This document shows positions 21,711 to 32,303 of a DNA stretch of 64,000 nucleotides, piece after piece; the first letter of the stretch is position 1; the number at the start of each line of letters is the position of its first letter. The notes below the pieces were generated by a model. The model was given only the letters and a program-made list of their open reading frames with translations. It ran no database searches and was not told the DNA's origin. Source of the stretch: Platanthera guangdongensis (taxonomy: Eukaryota > Streptophyta > Magnoliopsida > Asparagales > Orchidaceae); the NCBI GenBank assembly GCA_039583875.1, contig CM077163.1:108385213-108449212 (forward strand). Reading direction: 5' to 3'. A program made the translations under genes and the position numbers.

Positions 21711-22717
21711 GCTATGAGGAAATGGGTATATATAAATACCCAGGCTTGAATGCCAGAACAGGATCGGTGAGACCTACCCGCGCCTTTGATATAGCCATGA
21801 GTACGCTGTACTCGGAGAAGGCAAGGCGATTTGAGCAACGGGGGGTGGAGGATCCGACCTGCGCTATGCCCGTCCGACGTGAGACCAAAAAGTGCGGTCT
21901 GTTGGAGCGCATAGCAAGAGTCTTCGGCCTGCGCGCCATGACACAACGGGGGGCTACGGGCCATCCCGATGTCCGAGGACTAACTCCGGCTGCATGCCAT
22001 GGAGTAAATGCTCAAGAGATTTACCGTTGGGTGATAACCCTGATACGGTGGTGGGCAAGAGGTTGCCAGAACACCAAGAATGTGCCCTGAGTGCACGGAC
22101 CGTTGGGCCGGGTGGCGAACGGTTGTGATGGCTTGTGTGCGTGAAAGCACATTTTGGTGATATAGCTTGCCATACTTGTGATATGATATGCCTGCAGGGA
22201 AAAATACCGCTGCCCCGAGAGAAGGGGTAGGGTCGTTATAATTTGGTCAGCTGAACGCTGACCGTTGCTTTTGTTTGCCACCGGTGGGTGGATTGTCCTT
22301 GCACAGGTGATGGAGAGCCGAGCGGGACGCATAGAGGTTGATGTTCCTGCTGGTGCTGCTGCTGCTGCTGCTAGCCCTCGAAGGCTAGTTGTGTTCTTTT
22401 GAGTGTTTTCTTTTATTGTGGCCGTCCTGCGCGCCAATCTGTTTTAGGCCACTGTGTGAAAGCTATGTAAGGCCATAAGGCCAACGCTTGTGCATATTGT
22501 AAGACATTCCTATATATATAAAATGTGGAGTTTTATGTTTGGACAGTCATGAGGAGTTCAAGTAGTTTAGGCTTCCGCTAGAATGCTTGTGATAGGTGCG
22601 ATCCGCTACTCTGGTATCATCCTGTACCTTCACCGACTGTTTTGTGGTATATCCTGTGGGGCCCTGGCCGGACCTTCTAGAATATATCATATGAACGGAT
22701 GGGGTTGTTACATTAGC

Positions 22718-22778
22718 TCTCTGAGAGCTACCGCTCGGCAGTAGTACTAGCGTCGGTGGTAGCGTGGCAGAAATACTT
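22718..22778. other. Short unassigned host sequence
   Basis: 61 bp between the solo LTR duplication and the minus-strand copia LTR. Nothing recognisable. Confidence 0.5.
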
Positions 22779-23137
22779 TGTTTTCAAGGTAAGCTAACAC
22801 CTAGAGGGGGGTGAATATGTTTTAGGTCTCTTTCTAAATTACTTAGACAAAACCTTATTTTACTGTGCTTAGTGATTTGTTAGTTGTAGCTTTCAAGAAC
22901 ATCAACCAGACAACACAAATATTTTATATTGGTTCCCCACAGTATGGGTACGCTCATTGTCCCTCTGTGCCTTTCTAACAGTATGTTAGAAAAGCTTCTT
23001 CCCCTTAATCTCAGCTCCAAGGAGCTTATAACAAGATCCCGCATGACCACTCAGTCTTCTTCAAGACTTACAGCTCAGGCAATATGCCCTACCACTCAGA
23101 TCACAACTGGATCCTACCTCAGCCTTTATAACACAGG

Positions 23138-23142
23138 CCTAC
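23138..23142 (+). repeat. Target site duplication CCTAC (left)
   Basis: Identical to 27460-27464 and directly abuts the LTR. Confidence 0.9.
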
Positions 23143-24591
23143 TGTTGGAACTTTAGGTTCTGATTTGGGTTAGGATCACTATTAGGCTGATTAGTTTGAC
23201 CCAAAATGTATAGTCTAAAGGTCATAGGGCTTTCCAAGTATTCCTCAGAAAGAATCCCAAAAGAAGTGCAGAAGAATTCCAGAGAAAATCAATTTTAAAG
23301 TTCAGAAATTTTAGCTCTCAAAAATAGTCGAACGGAGTTCAACTATTGCAGTCTAGAAATAGTCGAACGGAGTTCAACTATTGCAGTCCAGATATAGTTG
23401 AACGGAGTTCAACTATTGCAGTTCAGAGATAGTCGAACGGAGTTCAACTATTGCAGTCCAGAAATAGTCGAACGGAGTTCAACTATTGCAGTCCAGAAAT
23501 AGTCGAACTGAGTTCAACTATAGTTGAATGGAGTTCAACTATAGTCGAACGGAGTTCAACTATAGTCGAACGGAGTTCAACTATTTTTGTGTTCAGCTCT
23601 AAGAGAACAGATAACTCAGATGCAGGTCAACTATAGTCGAACGGAGTTCAACGATAGTCGAACGGAGTTCAACTATAGTCGAACGCAGATTGGAGAAGCT
23701 TTTTAGATTAAATTTTGGTGATTTCCTGTGCAGTTATTGGAGACAGCTGGCTAGAGTTATTCAACGCTTAAGTAAAGGAATTTACAGCTAATATATTTAA
23801 TGCTAAATATTCTTATGAATATAGCCGTTGGGAGGCTGCATTAAATATGAATCAATTCAGAGGTTTATTGTTAGTTACCTTTCCAAGACAGTCTCCTTTC
23901 TTGAAAATGTCTCTGCCGCATCAGACAAGAATTAAAATGACTTTCCTCAGCCCAGTGGATACATATACATATTTTATATAGCAAGATAAAATATATATAT
24001 AGCAGAGAGGCTCAGAAATAACAACAAGAGACAGAGAGAGAAAAAGCTTTCAAGAGACAACATATTCAGATTTGTCTACAGAGCTTGCTGGAGATTTTCA
24101 TCTAGTTGAAGGCCTACACCCTGAAGCAAAGCTTCCACTCCTGAACTATTCTACATCTCAGGGGGAGCTTTGATAACATCACTGAATCCACATAGTCTTC
24201 TCAGTTGCTTGAGAAAGAGAAGACTTCCATCACTCTCTCATCCCCACCTCTGTAAAGGGTTTTTCAAACTCCCTTCAAAAGTTTGTGTTTGGTTTCTGAG
24301 ACCTTATCAAAACTCAGTGGTGGCAAGACACCTGATCAAAAAATCTGGTTTGGTTTTTGAGCACCTTATCAAAAGCTCATTGGTGCCCAGGACACCTGAT
24401 CAACTCATCCTGCAGTGGATTCCTACCAGGGTGGTAGAAGAGTGGATTACCCAGATTTGGGGAACCACTATAAATTTCCTTGTGTCGTCTGGTTTGCTTG
24501 CTCTGTTTTCTTCCTTATGTGCTGTGAATTTTATTTTGCATTTTAGTTTCTAAAAACTCTTAAGCATATCAGATCTATCACCTTACTTTCA
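23143..24591 (+). repeat. 5' LTR of SIRE-like element
   Basis: TG...CA, 1449 bp. Holds the ATAGTCGAAC/GTTCAACTAT array (23320-23690), an AT-rich TATATATATAGCAG promoter-like region (about 23990) and the group-typical GGGGAACCACTATAAA near its end. Confidence 0.93.
23320..23690 (+). repeat. LTR array of ATAGTYGAAC-GG-AGTTCAACTAT inverted units
   Basis: About eleven units with 10-bp arms. The first five are spaced ~33 bp by TTGCAGTCCAGAA; later ones are fused at 20-21 bp. Some units pair perfectly (ATAGTTGAAC..GTTCAACTAT), others have one mismatch. Repeated at 26190-26560 in the other LTR. Confidence 0.9.
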
Positions 24592-24593
24592 AT

Positions 24594-24605
24594 TGGTATC
24601 AGAGG
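24594..24605 (+). other. Primer binding site (initiator tRNA-Met type)
   Basis: TGGTATCAGAGG two bases after the 5' LTR, the standard copia site complementary to tRNA-iMet. Confidence 0.9.
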
Positions 24606-24700
24606 CAGGTTGGTTAAACATACCACACCTTGGTGGTTGTACAGGCTAACACCTGAATCAAAAGATCCTTGATAGATCTTATTGTTCTTAAGAGTTTTTC

Positions 24701-25981
24701 ATGGCACAAAATGAAGAATGGTTAAGCACTGGACCTCCTAAGTGCAATCTGGACAAGCTTGCACTATGGAAGGCAAGGATTAGGCTTTTTATGAACTCTA
24801 TTGATGAAGCCATTTATAATTCTATTTTGTCAGGTCCCTTTACACCATCTACAGCTACAGAAGCTCAAAAACAGCTTAAGATGGCTGATGCACAAGCAAT
24901 GAACATTCTTGCAGAATCAATGTCTGATGACATTTTTCAAGAGATTGTTGAATGTTCATCTGCAAAGGAAATTTGGGACTCTCTCACAGTAATAGCTGCT
25001 GGATCAGCAAAAGAAAGAACATCAAATGTTGATTCCTGGAGTAACTCTGAAGCTTCATCTTGCACAACTGAGGATGAAGAAGAAGCAAGAGCAAGAGAAT
25101 TTTGTCTAATGGCAATAGATGCATCTTGCAAAAGGTATGATGAAGATAAAGAATCTGAATCAGATGATGATGAAGATCAGGTTATCTCTACCCTTGACTT
25201 TTCATCAGAAGAACTTAAAACAGATTTTAAATTATTATGTAAAGATCTGATTCAATCTAAGAAGGAAATAAAACTTCTTAGAGAGAAAGTAAATAAACTT
25301 TCTTCTAAAAACATAAAATTCAATGAAGATTTAGAAATTACTTTAAATCATATAGCCTCATTAAAATCAGTTAAAGATTTTCAGAAAATTTGTGTTCAAC
25401 ATAATTCGTCGAACTCAGGTCGACGAACTCTGAATAGAGGTCAACGAAATTGGAACAGAGAAAACAACCTATATTATTCTCTGAACCGAGATCGACGATC
25501 TCACTATAAATCGTCGAGCTCAGGTCGACGAAAATATTCTTCGTTGAGCTCAGATTTTCATAGCAAAGATTTTAAATCATTTCATAATCAAAAATTTAAA
25601 AATCCTTATACCCAGTGGTTCATCCCTTCTAGGAAACTTCATCCACTTGGCTATAAAGATTTCCCTGGATATTACTTTACTTCAAATTATTATTGTGAAA
25701 GAGAAATAAGACCCAAAGCAAATCTGGGTCCAGAATTCCTAACATCTCCTTTCAGGAAAATTGTTCAGAAGGCTACAACTATAGGGGGAGATTATCAGAA
25801 TCTCAGAATGAAAATGAACAAAAGCGCAGCCGTCACTTTATTAGATTCTATGCAGCTGCCCCTTAGTTTCTGTTTGTATTTCTTTTATTTTGAATCCCTT
25901 TTTAATAAAGCACTCATGTACATCTGCTATTATATTATAATTCAGGCAGATCTTTTTGCTTTGTATTTTGTTTTTATGTAA
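24701..25981 (+). CDS. gag-like protein of the SIRE-like element (426 aa)
   Basis: Starts MAQNEEWLSTGPPKCNLDKL at an ATG about 95 bp after the primer site. Residues ~1-110 look like the UBN2-type copia gag core (WKARIRLFMNSIDEAIYN, ILAESMSDDIFQEIVECSSAKEIWDSL). An acidic stretch (~120-165) and a lysine-rich coiled-coil-like segment (~165-225) follow; from ~240 it is Ser/Arg/Tyr-rich. I see no CCHC zinc knuckle and no pol domains, although SIRE gag is normally followed by protease-integrase-RT-RNase H. The last ~60 residues are hydrophobic and AT-coded, probably 3' UTR read through by chance. The frame has no internal stop. The Ser/Arg segment overlaps TCGTCGA/TCGACGA inverted words. Confidence 0.8.
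   Translation: MAQNEEWLSTGPPKCNLDKLALWKARIRLFMNSIDEAIYNSILSGPFTPSTATEAQKQLKMADAQAMNILAESMSDDIFQEIVECSSAKEIWDSLTVIAAGSAKERTSNVDSWSNSEASSCTTEDEEEARAREFCLMAIDASCKRYDEDKESESDDDEDQVISTLDFSSEELKTDFKLLCKDLIQSKKEIKLLREKVNKLSSKNIKFNEDLEITLNHIASLKSVKDFQKICVQHNSSNSGRRTLNRGQRNWNRENNLYYSLNRDRRSHYKSSSSGRRKYSSLSSDFHSKDFKSFHNQKFKNPYTQWFIPSRKLHPLGYKDFPGYYFTSNYYCEREIRPKANLGPEFLTSPFRKIVQKATTIGGDYQNLRMKMNKSAAVTLLDSMQLPLSFCLYFFYFESLFNKALMYICYYIIIQADLFALYFVFM
25404..25555 (+). repeat. TCGTCGA/TCGACGA inverted words inside the gag frame
   Basis: TCGTCGA-ACTCAGG-TCGACGA at 25406-25426 and TCGTCGA-GCTCAGG-TCGACGA at 25511-25531, with partial or degenerate units between and after. The protein is Ser/Gly/Arg-rich here (NSGRR, SSGRR). 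Confidence 0.75.
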
Positions 25982-26000
25982 ATAGTATCCTCACCCAAAT

Positions 26001-26010
26001 AGGGGGAGAT
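26001..26010 (+). other. Polypurine tract
   Basis: AGGGGGAGAT directly before the 3' LTR. Confidence 0.85.
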
Positions 26011-27459
26011 TGTTGGAACTTTAGGTTCTGATTTGGGTTAGGATCACTATTAGGCTGATTAGTTTGACCCAAAATGTATAGTCTAAAGGTCATAGGGCTT
26101 TCCAAGTATTCCTCAGAAAGAATCCCAGAAGAAGTGCAGAAGAATTCCAGAGAAAATCAATTTTAAAGTTCAGAAATTTTAGCTCTCAGAAATAGTCGAA
26201 CGGAGTTCAACTATTGCAGTCTAGAAATAGTCGAACGGAGTTCAACTATTGCAGTCCAGATATAGTTGAACGGAGTTCAACTATTGCAGTTCAGAGATAG
26301 TCGAACGGAGTTCAACTATTGCAGTCCAGAAATAGTCGAACGGAGTTCAACTATTGCAGTCCAGAAATAGTCGAACTGAGTTCAACTATAGTTGAATGGA
26401 GTTCAACTATAGTCGAACGGAGTTCAACTATAGTCGAACGGAGTTCAACTATTTTTGTGTTCAGCTCTAAGAGAACAGATAACTCAGATGCAGGTCAACT
26501 ATAGTCGAACGGAGTTCAACGATAGTCGAACGGAGTTCAACTATAGTCGAACGCAGATTGGAGAAGCTTTTTAGATTAAATTTTGGTGATTTCCTGTGCA
26601 GTTATTGGAGACAGCTGGCTAGAGTTATTCAAGGCTTAAGTAAAGGAATTTACAGCTAATATATTTAATGCTAAATATTCTTATGAATATAGCCGTTGGG
26701 AGGCTGCATTAAATATGAATCAATTCAGAGGTTTATTGTCAGTTACCTTTCCAAGACAGTCTCCTTTCTTGAAAATGTCTCTGCCGCATCAGACAAGAAT
26801 TAAAATGACTTTCCTCAGCCCAGTGGATACATATATATATTTTATATAGCAAGATAAAATATATATATAGCAGAGAGGCTCAGAAATAACAACAAGAGAT
26901 AGAGAGAGAAAAAGCTTTCAAGAGACAACATATTCAGATTTGTCTACAGAGCTTGCTGGAGATTTTCATCTAGTTGAAGGCCTACACCCTGAAGCAAAGC
27001 TTCCACTCCTGAACTATTCTACATCTCAGGGGGAGCTTTGACAACATCACTGAATCCACATAGTCTTCTCAGTTGCTTGAGAAAGAGAAGACTTCCATCA
27101 CTCTCTCATCCCCATCTCTGTAAAGGGTTTTTCAAACTCCCTTCAAAACTTTGTGTTTGGTTTCTGAGACCTTATCAAAACTCAGTGGTGGCAAGACACC
27201 TGATCAAAAAATCTGGTTTGGTTTTTGAGCACCTTATCAAAAGCTCATTGGTGCCCAGGACACCTGATCAACTCATCCTGCAGTGGATTCCTACCAGGGT
27301 GGTAGAAGAGTGGATTACCCAGATTTGGGGAACCACTATAAATTTCCTTGTGTCGTCTGGTTTGCTTGCTCTGTTTTCTTCCTTATGTGCTGTGAATTTT
27401 ATTTTGCATTTTAGTTTCTAAAAACTCTTAAGCATATCAGATCTATCACCTTACTTTCA
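26011..27459 (+). repeat. 3' LTR of SIRE-like element
   Basis: Same length as the 5' LTR, about nine base differences, same inverted-unit array. Confidence 0.93.
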
Positions 27460-27464
27460 CCTAC
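27460..27464 (+). repeat. Target site duplication CCTAC (right)
   Basis: Identical to 23138-23142. Confidence 0.9.
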
Positions 27465-28172
27465 CACTAAGATTCATACAAGAATCCTACTCTCATATCA
27501 ACAACAAATCTTTCCTCAGCCATTATAACACAGTCCTACACTCGGATTCACTCAGGAATCTTACACTCACATCCAAGATTGGATCCTACAAAAAATATCT
27601 ATGATTTGAAACAATCAGACACTAGAGAAATTTCTCTGTGTCTGTCTTCTTGGGTAGAAACTGAGTCTCCCCTAACCTCTTTTTCACAGCAAAAAGTTGA
27701 CAGAAATCTTTAGATGAATCATTGCTTGTTCTGGAAGTAGCTTGTAGAAACCTCTGCCTCTTTTATTCCAGGAATTAGTCCTGATGTTGAAGCCAAAAAT
27801 GACCTCAACGGGACTTCCAAACTGGGTTGCAGCCAACACCTACTTCTCTCGAGCCTTGACCCTCGACTAGTTGCAAAGGACCTAAGACTGGCCCAAATCC
27901 TCAGTAGGGAGGTCCCACCTCACACCCGGAAGATCTCTGAGAGCTTCCCCTCCAAAGGCAAAAGATGGGCTAGGAGTTCCTCAGAAAGCACTAGAGATTT
28001 GGAGGATAATGAAAGCTTGCTTTCTAAGGAGCCCTTATGGGTCTATTTATAGCCTTTTGCTGACCTGAGATTACCTAAATACCTTTATCTAGCCTGCCAA
28101 TAGCCAAATCCTGATGTTTATCCTCAGGCTATAGGGGTAATTTTACCAGAGGGTAATTAGGTCATTTTACCA

Positions 28173-28624
28173 CGGGCCCTGGGCCCCACTCGGCGAGAAC
28201 TCTGTGCCGAGAACCTTTCTGTTTAGAGCTTGGCGCAAACGATCTCCCCTTCTTATGTGCGAGTGCTCCTCCAAGGCGGGAGCTTGGCGCAAGCGCAAGC
28301 GTTCCCTCCCACTCATGGGCGGGAACTTCTTCAGGGCGGGAGCTCTTCTGGTCGGGAGCCCAAAGCTAGTCCAATCCTGACCGTTGGTGCCTCCGGGTCC
28401 TACTCAGCGAATATGGGGTTGTACACAATCCCCGCTCGTTTTAAGCTAGCTCTGTGCTCGAGAAAACACGTCCAATCCCGTAAATATTCAATGAGCACGT
28501 GTCATCATCAGAGAATCTTTTGGTGGGCCATACCATGGCTATATATATATATATATATTGATGGATGGCCGTAAATCCGCCCTCGAATCGTCGCTCCTAG
28601 TCTGAGTTCTCGCTTCCTCCGGTA
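28173..28624 (+). promoter_or_regulatory. Upstream region of the Transposase_28-type locus
   Basis: Non-coding. It includes TTGGCGCAA repeats with GGCGGGAGCT (28230-28360), GGGGTTGTACACAATCCCC (about 28414-28432, shared in reverse with 16185-16203) and a TA run (28541-28558). It reads like a promoter or LTR region, but no LTR boundaries could be fixed. Confidence 0.4.
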
Positions 28625-29803
28625 ATGCGTTCCAAGAGTGTTAACAAACCGCTCCCGCAGGACCTTCAAGACCGTATCAATGCGGCCCAGACACGAGCCA
28701 AGGCTAACTAGGCCTTGGTTGCCCCCTGGCTGGAGAGAAAGTCGTCAGCCGCTGAGCCCTCTCTGCTAAAGAAGAAAAAGAAAGAGAAGAAGAGGGCAAA
28801 GGTGGTCCAGCGAGACCTGTCTCATGAGAACAGGGGCTCGCCTACCCCGACGCCAAGCCATGTGGATGATCCCTCTCCGCTGAAGGTATGTCTCTAACTC
28901 GCTTATCATTGAAACTACTAGCAGTTTACGCAACAGGATTTGCAGCTGACGTGGAACTTCTTGCAGGAAATGGCCCCTGACGTCGTCAGGCCCCCGCAGG
29001 AGCCCTTGGACTCATCATCTCGTCCTCCTGAGAATCAACCGCGGGTCTCGGAGGTTGCTCCTCCGGCTGACTCCCCGAGAACTGCAGGTATCTTTTCCAC
29101 TCTATCACTCCTAACTCAGTCTCAGATTGCTGAATTGACTTCCCGCAGCACCAGCTTCCGCCAAACCGGGTCTCGCCACCCGGGAAAATGAAGTAAACGC
29201 CGCTAATCGGGCTACCCCTGCAGTTGATTCCACCATACCGGCAGGAGGAGTGGCTATCGAATCTTTCGTATCTCCCCAGGAGGTCAGCCATCCCGCGGGA
29301 GAGGACAACTCCCCCTGCTTCCGGCCAAGCCGGGATCATCACGTGTAAAATCTTCCCCCCGGGAAAAGGAAAACCGCTCCACCTCCTCTTTCGAACTGGG
29401 GGGGGGGGGGGGCTGGGCCTTCTCCCCTGCCGTCGTCCGGAGGTTCTCGCCATACTGCAGGTATGCAGTAGGCTTATCATAATTATTGCTTAGCTCTCGC
29501 CATGACTGTGGAACTCTTTTGTCAGGGGATTCGGGCTTGCGGTGGGGAGAGGAAACAGAGGATGAAGATGAAGATGACGACGAAGACAGAGAGGGGGAGG
29601 ACGGCGAGAGCTCCCCCTTCCCTTCATCTGACGAGATGGAGGAAATCTTGACTAGTGTCGGGAGCACTAAAAGGCGGGGAAGAGGGTTGTCGCCGTCCTG
29701 TCGAATCCTATACGGCGGGAGCAGGCCCATGGCTCTGCGGCGGGAGAGTTCCGCCAATCAGTGGAGAAGAGGCTGGAGGCTCTGGAGCGAGACTACTTCG
29801 TAG
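28625..29803 (+). pseudogene. Degenerate multi-exon ORF upstream of the Transposase_28 domain
   Basis: Candidate exon 1 (28625-28885, MRSKSVNKPLPQDLQDRINA..., lysine-rich) has an in-frame TAG at 28709. A GT-AG intron (28886-28966) leads in phase to exon 2 (28967-29087, proline-rich), and a second intron (29088-29148) leads to exon 3, which stays open for 66 codons until TAA at 29346-29348. After a G-run (29400-29413) and another GT-AG gap (about 29461-29524) comes a strongly acidic segment (EETEDEDEDDDEDREGEDGE) open to 29803. Matching splice phases support a real former gene. I do not recognise a domain; the content resembles variable linker regions of gypsy-type ORF1/gag-like proteins. Whether it was one gene with the frame at 30564 is unknown. 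Confidence 0.5.
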
Positions 29804-30305
29804 GAGAGACGGATCGGCCAGGAGGGCCTACCGCCGAGTCCTCTCCCGAGAGGTGTATTGTGTGGATCTGAGACCAGTCCCGCCGAATCAACCTAGGATG
29901 CACCGTCCTATCGTCCTATTTCAACCCGCATGCGCCACCGAGGACTTGGCAGTGTGAACGAGTACGATGGCGATGGGAACCTTATTGATTCGCGAGGTAT
30001 CATCCTTTCTTACCCTCCGGCCTTCCCCTTCCCCAATGTACCCTATTATTTTCTTATCAGTCAACTTATAACTTATCATTATTATTATTATAGTTTTTTT
30101 TCTTATCTGGTTCTCGGTCGGCGAGAGTGACTCCGGCTTCCGCTAGAAACGTTTGTCACATGTCTTCCCCAAATGCCTGTATTAATTTGTTTTGTCGGTC
30201 AGTCACGGTCAATCTTGGGCGAGAAACCAAGGAGTCGCCGACTTAGGGCGTGATGGCTGTACCCCCGCCGCCTTTTTTGGAATAGTCTTCATGACTGCGA
30301 TTTTC
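29804..30305 (+). other. Spacer between the two Transposase_28-locus frames
   Basis: No clear frame beyond about 29957. A short (TTA)n-like tract sits at 30075-30095. Otherwise nothing identified. Confidence 0.4.
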
Positions 30306-30314
30306 TATAAATAG
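30306..30314 (+). promoter_or_regulatory. TATA box upstream of the Transposase_28 ORF
   Basis: TATAAATAG about 250 bp upstream of the ATG at 30564, followed by a pyrimidine-rich leader. Confidence 0.5.
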
Positions 30315-30563
30315 GGGTGTCCACCTACCATATTTATTTCTCCGATCTGAAACCCTTGCTTTTTTTTCTCGTTGCTTTCGCAACTTGCCGAGAACTCCTG
30401 CTTGCTTCCGCTTCCCTCTCCCGTTCTCGCTTAGCTCTTGCTCTCGCCTCTCTTCTTAATACCTCGCACTCAACCCCACAAGCACGATGTCGGGCGGAAG
30501 CGCGGGACGCTCTAATTGCGCGGAAGCCTTCCAAAAGCATCAGTTCCCCCTTTTAGCCTAACC

Positions 30564-32006
30564 ATGGAGAAGTTCCAACTGATCCAGTCTCGCTATATTT
30601 CTGCCGGCTACACTGCGCGAAACACTGGCAACCGCGACAAGGTGAACAATGCGGGGGAGGGGGAGCTCTCCATTCCCCTTGAGCACTTCGAGGTGGGCTT
30701 CCGCCTCCCCCTCTGGCCAGAGATGCGCCAGGCCCTCCGGTACTATGGAGTGGTTCCCGCGCAGCTGAATCCTAATTCGGTCTCTATCCTTGTGGCATTC
30801 ATCTGCTACATGCGATCCGAGAGGATCGATTTCAGCCTCCCCATCTTCCGAAAGTTGTTTACCTTCCGCGCTAAGGGAGGGGTGGTCTTCTTCTCAGGGC
30901 AGCTGCTCAAGACTAGCGGTCTCGCCAACAAGCACCATCATTGGGGCGAGAAGTTCGTTTTCGCTTCTGGTGATTTCGTCAACGTTCCTCTCGTGCCCAT
31001 TCAGTATGAGGATGCCGCCTACAAGCCGCCCTCCTTGGGCTCGCGCGAGAGTGCCCTCCTTGAGTTCTTCGGAACCAAGGATTTCGACGTCCAGTTCCAC
31101 CGGCGTGGCATCGATTCGCTCCCCACCCCCCGTGCCCCCGGGCGAAGGTACGATCTCGCCTTTGACTCGTTATTCCCCCTCCCCTTTAAGATTTAGTGCT
31201 GAGTGCTATCGTCTCTACAGGAGAGCGCGAGATCCCCCTGTGGCAACCCTTCGACGAGGCTCATGGTGTCGAGAGCCAAACCGTGAGAGATCCACTAGTT
31301 CTCGCGAAGTCCGTGGCTCAAGCTTGCCGGGACGAGCCGGCCCCGCTTCCTTCGACCGATGCCGGGAAGCGGAAGCCCGGCGTCCCTTTGCCCCAAGCGC
31401 TCAAGAAAACCAAAATAACCGCTGCCGAGAAGGGTAAAGTCGTAGTGGTTCCGCCCTCCCGACCTCCCGCTCCGGGCCGCTCTTTTGAAGAGATCTTGCA
31501 GGCCGCCAGCGATATTGCTGTCACCAGGAGTGGCGCTGAGGCACCTAACGAGAACCCCCCGGCCCCCGGTTGGGCAGATGGCGAGGGAGCCACCCCCGAC
31601 ATCTCCGCTCAGTCTCCGTCTGGAGAGGCGCCGCAGGGTCATCGAAATTTTGGTATGGCATGAAGTGCCTTGATGCAAAAAATAAACCGCTGCTTCAGTG
31701 GGACCCTGATATCAATAGGGTCTCGATCTCATCTCTTCTACCCAGCTGGGCGGAGCGAGAGCAAGTCACCAGCGAGGCCTTTTCCTTGGGCTACGGTCTT
31801 TACAGCTAGGAGAATGCCAGCATTTACGATAAAATGACCACTCGGATCCTGGCCTACGACTCCACCCTGGCCCTGATATGCGGGATCGAACTTGCGCATA
31901 TGTGCGCGCGTCGTAGTATCACTATTGACCGTAACTTCCAAGATATGTTCAAGGCACGGGAAGAGGCGGTGTCTCAGGCGACTGCCTTGAAGAAAGAGCT
32001 GGCAGA
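30564..32006 (+). pseudogene. Transposase_28 ('putative gypsy type transposon') protein, 5' part, broken
   Basis: The ATG at 30564 is in good context (ACCATGG). Residues ~30-205 match the plant Transposase_28-type domain: PLEHFEVGFRLPLWPEMRQA, LRYYGVVPAQLNPNSV, FICYMRSERIDFSL, and a GWFYF-like segment. A GT-AG intron candidate (31148-31220) follows, but the most convincing downstream frame (EREIPLWQPFDEAHG..., Pro/Lys-rich linker) needs a one-base shift. A further shift near 31650 leads to DPDINRVSISSLLPSWAERE, an in-frame TAG at 31807, and a helical segment ending ..TALKKELAD at 32006, where the 31.6-kb nest is inserted. The frame resumes at 63623. Function is uncertain; such proteins are known from plant gypsy-type elements. 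Confidence 0.75.
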
Positions 32007-32303
32007 TGATGAGTCCATTTTATATACCTATTTTCGGACTCATCTGGGCTTGTTTCCTCATTGATGAACTTCACTTTAGAGCTTTATTTGTTCATATTTG
32101 TTATTATGTCCCTTTTATGAGTAAGTGCACATTTATGCCCGTGGTTGTGTATTTTGTTAGTTTTATTATTTGTACTCCTTTTTGTGATTGCCTGGAATGT
32201 CTGCACAGATTAGTGATTTGTTTTTCCTATCGGTATAGGGGTCGTGTGCGTGTTCTGGGATGGTTGTGAAACAGGAATACTGCGCACGAGCATGGGATCT
32301 AAT

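Larger units (their letters stand above)
19676..22717 (+). mobile_element. Solo LTR (3032 bp) with TTAGC target duplication, chromovirus-type ends
   Basis: TTAGC (19676-19680), then TGTAACAGCC... to ...GGGTTGTTACA (19681-22712), then TTAGC again (22713-22717). TGTAACA/TGTTACA ends are typical of Tekay/Del-type Ty3/gypsy LTRs. No internal domain is present, so the element was removed by LTR-LTR recombination. It holds the 38-bp palindrome array, a 605-bp tandem duplication and a CTG run (about 22347-22372). No clear TATA box was found. Confidence 0.88.
23143..27459 (+). mobile_element. Non-autonomous SIRE-like copia element, gag only, recent
   Basis: Two LTRs of 1449 bp (23143-24591 and 26011-27459) begin TGTTGGAAC and end ACTTTCA, and differ at about nine positions (~0.6%). 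Both flanks carry CCTAC (23138-23142 and 27460-27464). Internal sequence is only 1419 bp: primer binding site, one gag-like frame and a purine tract; there is no protease, integrase, RT or RNase H. It must have been mobilised by a relative. Confidence 0.93.
22779..28172 (-). mobile_element. Ty1/copia (SIRE-like) LTR, minus strand, split by a younger element
   Basis: On the minus strand: TATAAATA (28051-28044), the GGGGAACCAATATAAA-type segment (near 22930), ACCCCCCTCTAGGTG and a terminal ..GAAAACA at 22779. The pieces 22779-23142 and 27460-28172 rejoin once the insertion 23143-27459 and one CCTAC copy are removed, giving an LTR of about 1.07 kb. The right limit (TTTTACCA at 28172) is provisional because I found no matching target duplication. 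No primer binding site follows, so it is a solo or truncated LTR. Confidence 0.6.

Noticed and set aside
23320..23690. CRISPR-like regular repeats
   Set aside because: Plant nuclear LTR context, spacers are nearly identical rather than unique, and no cas genes are present; it is an LTR-internal repeat.
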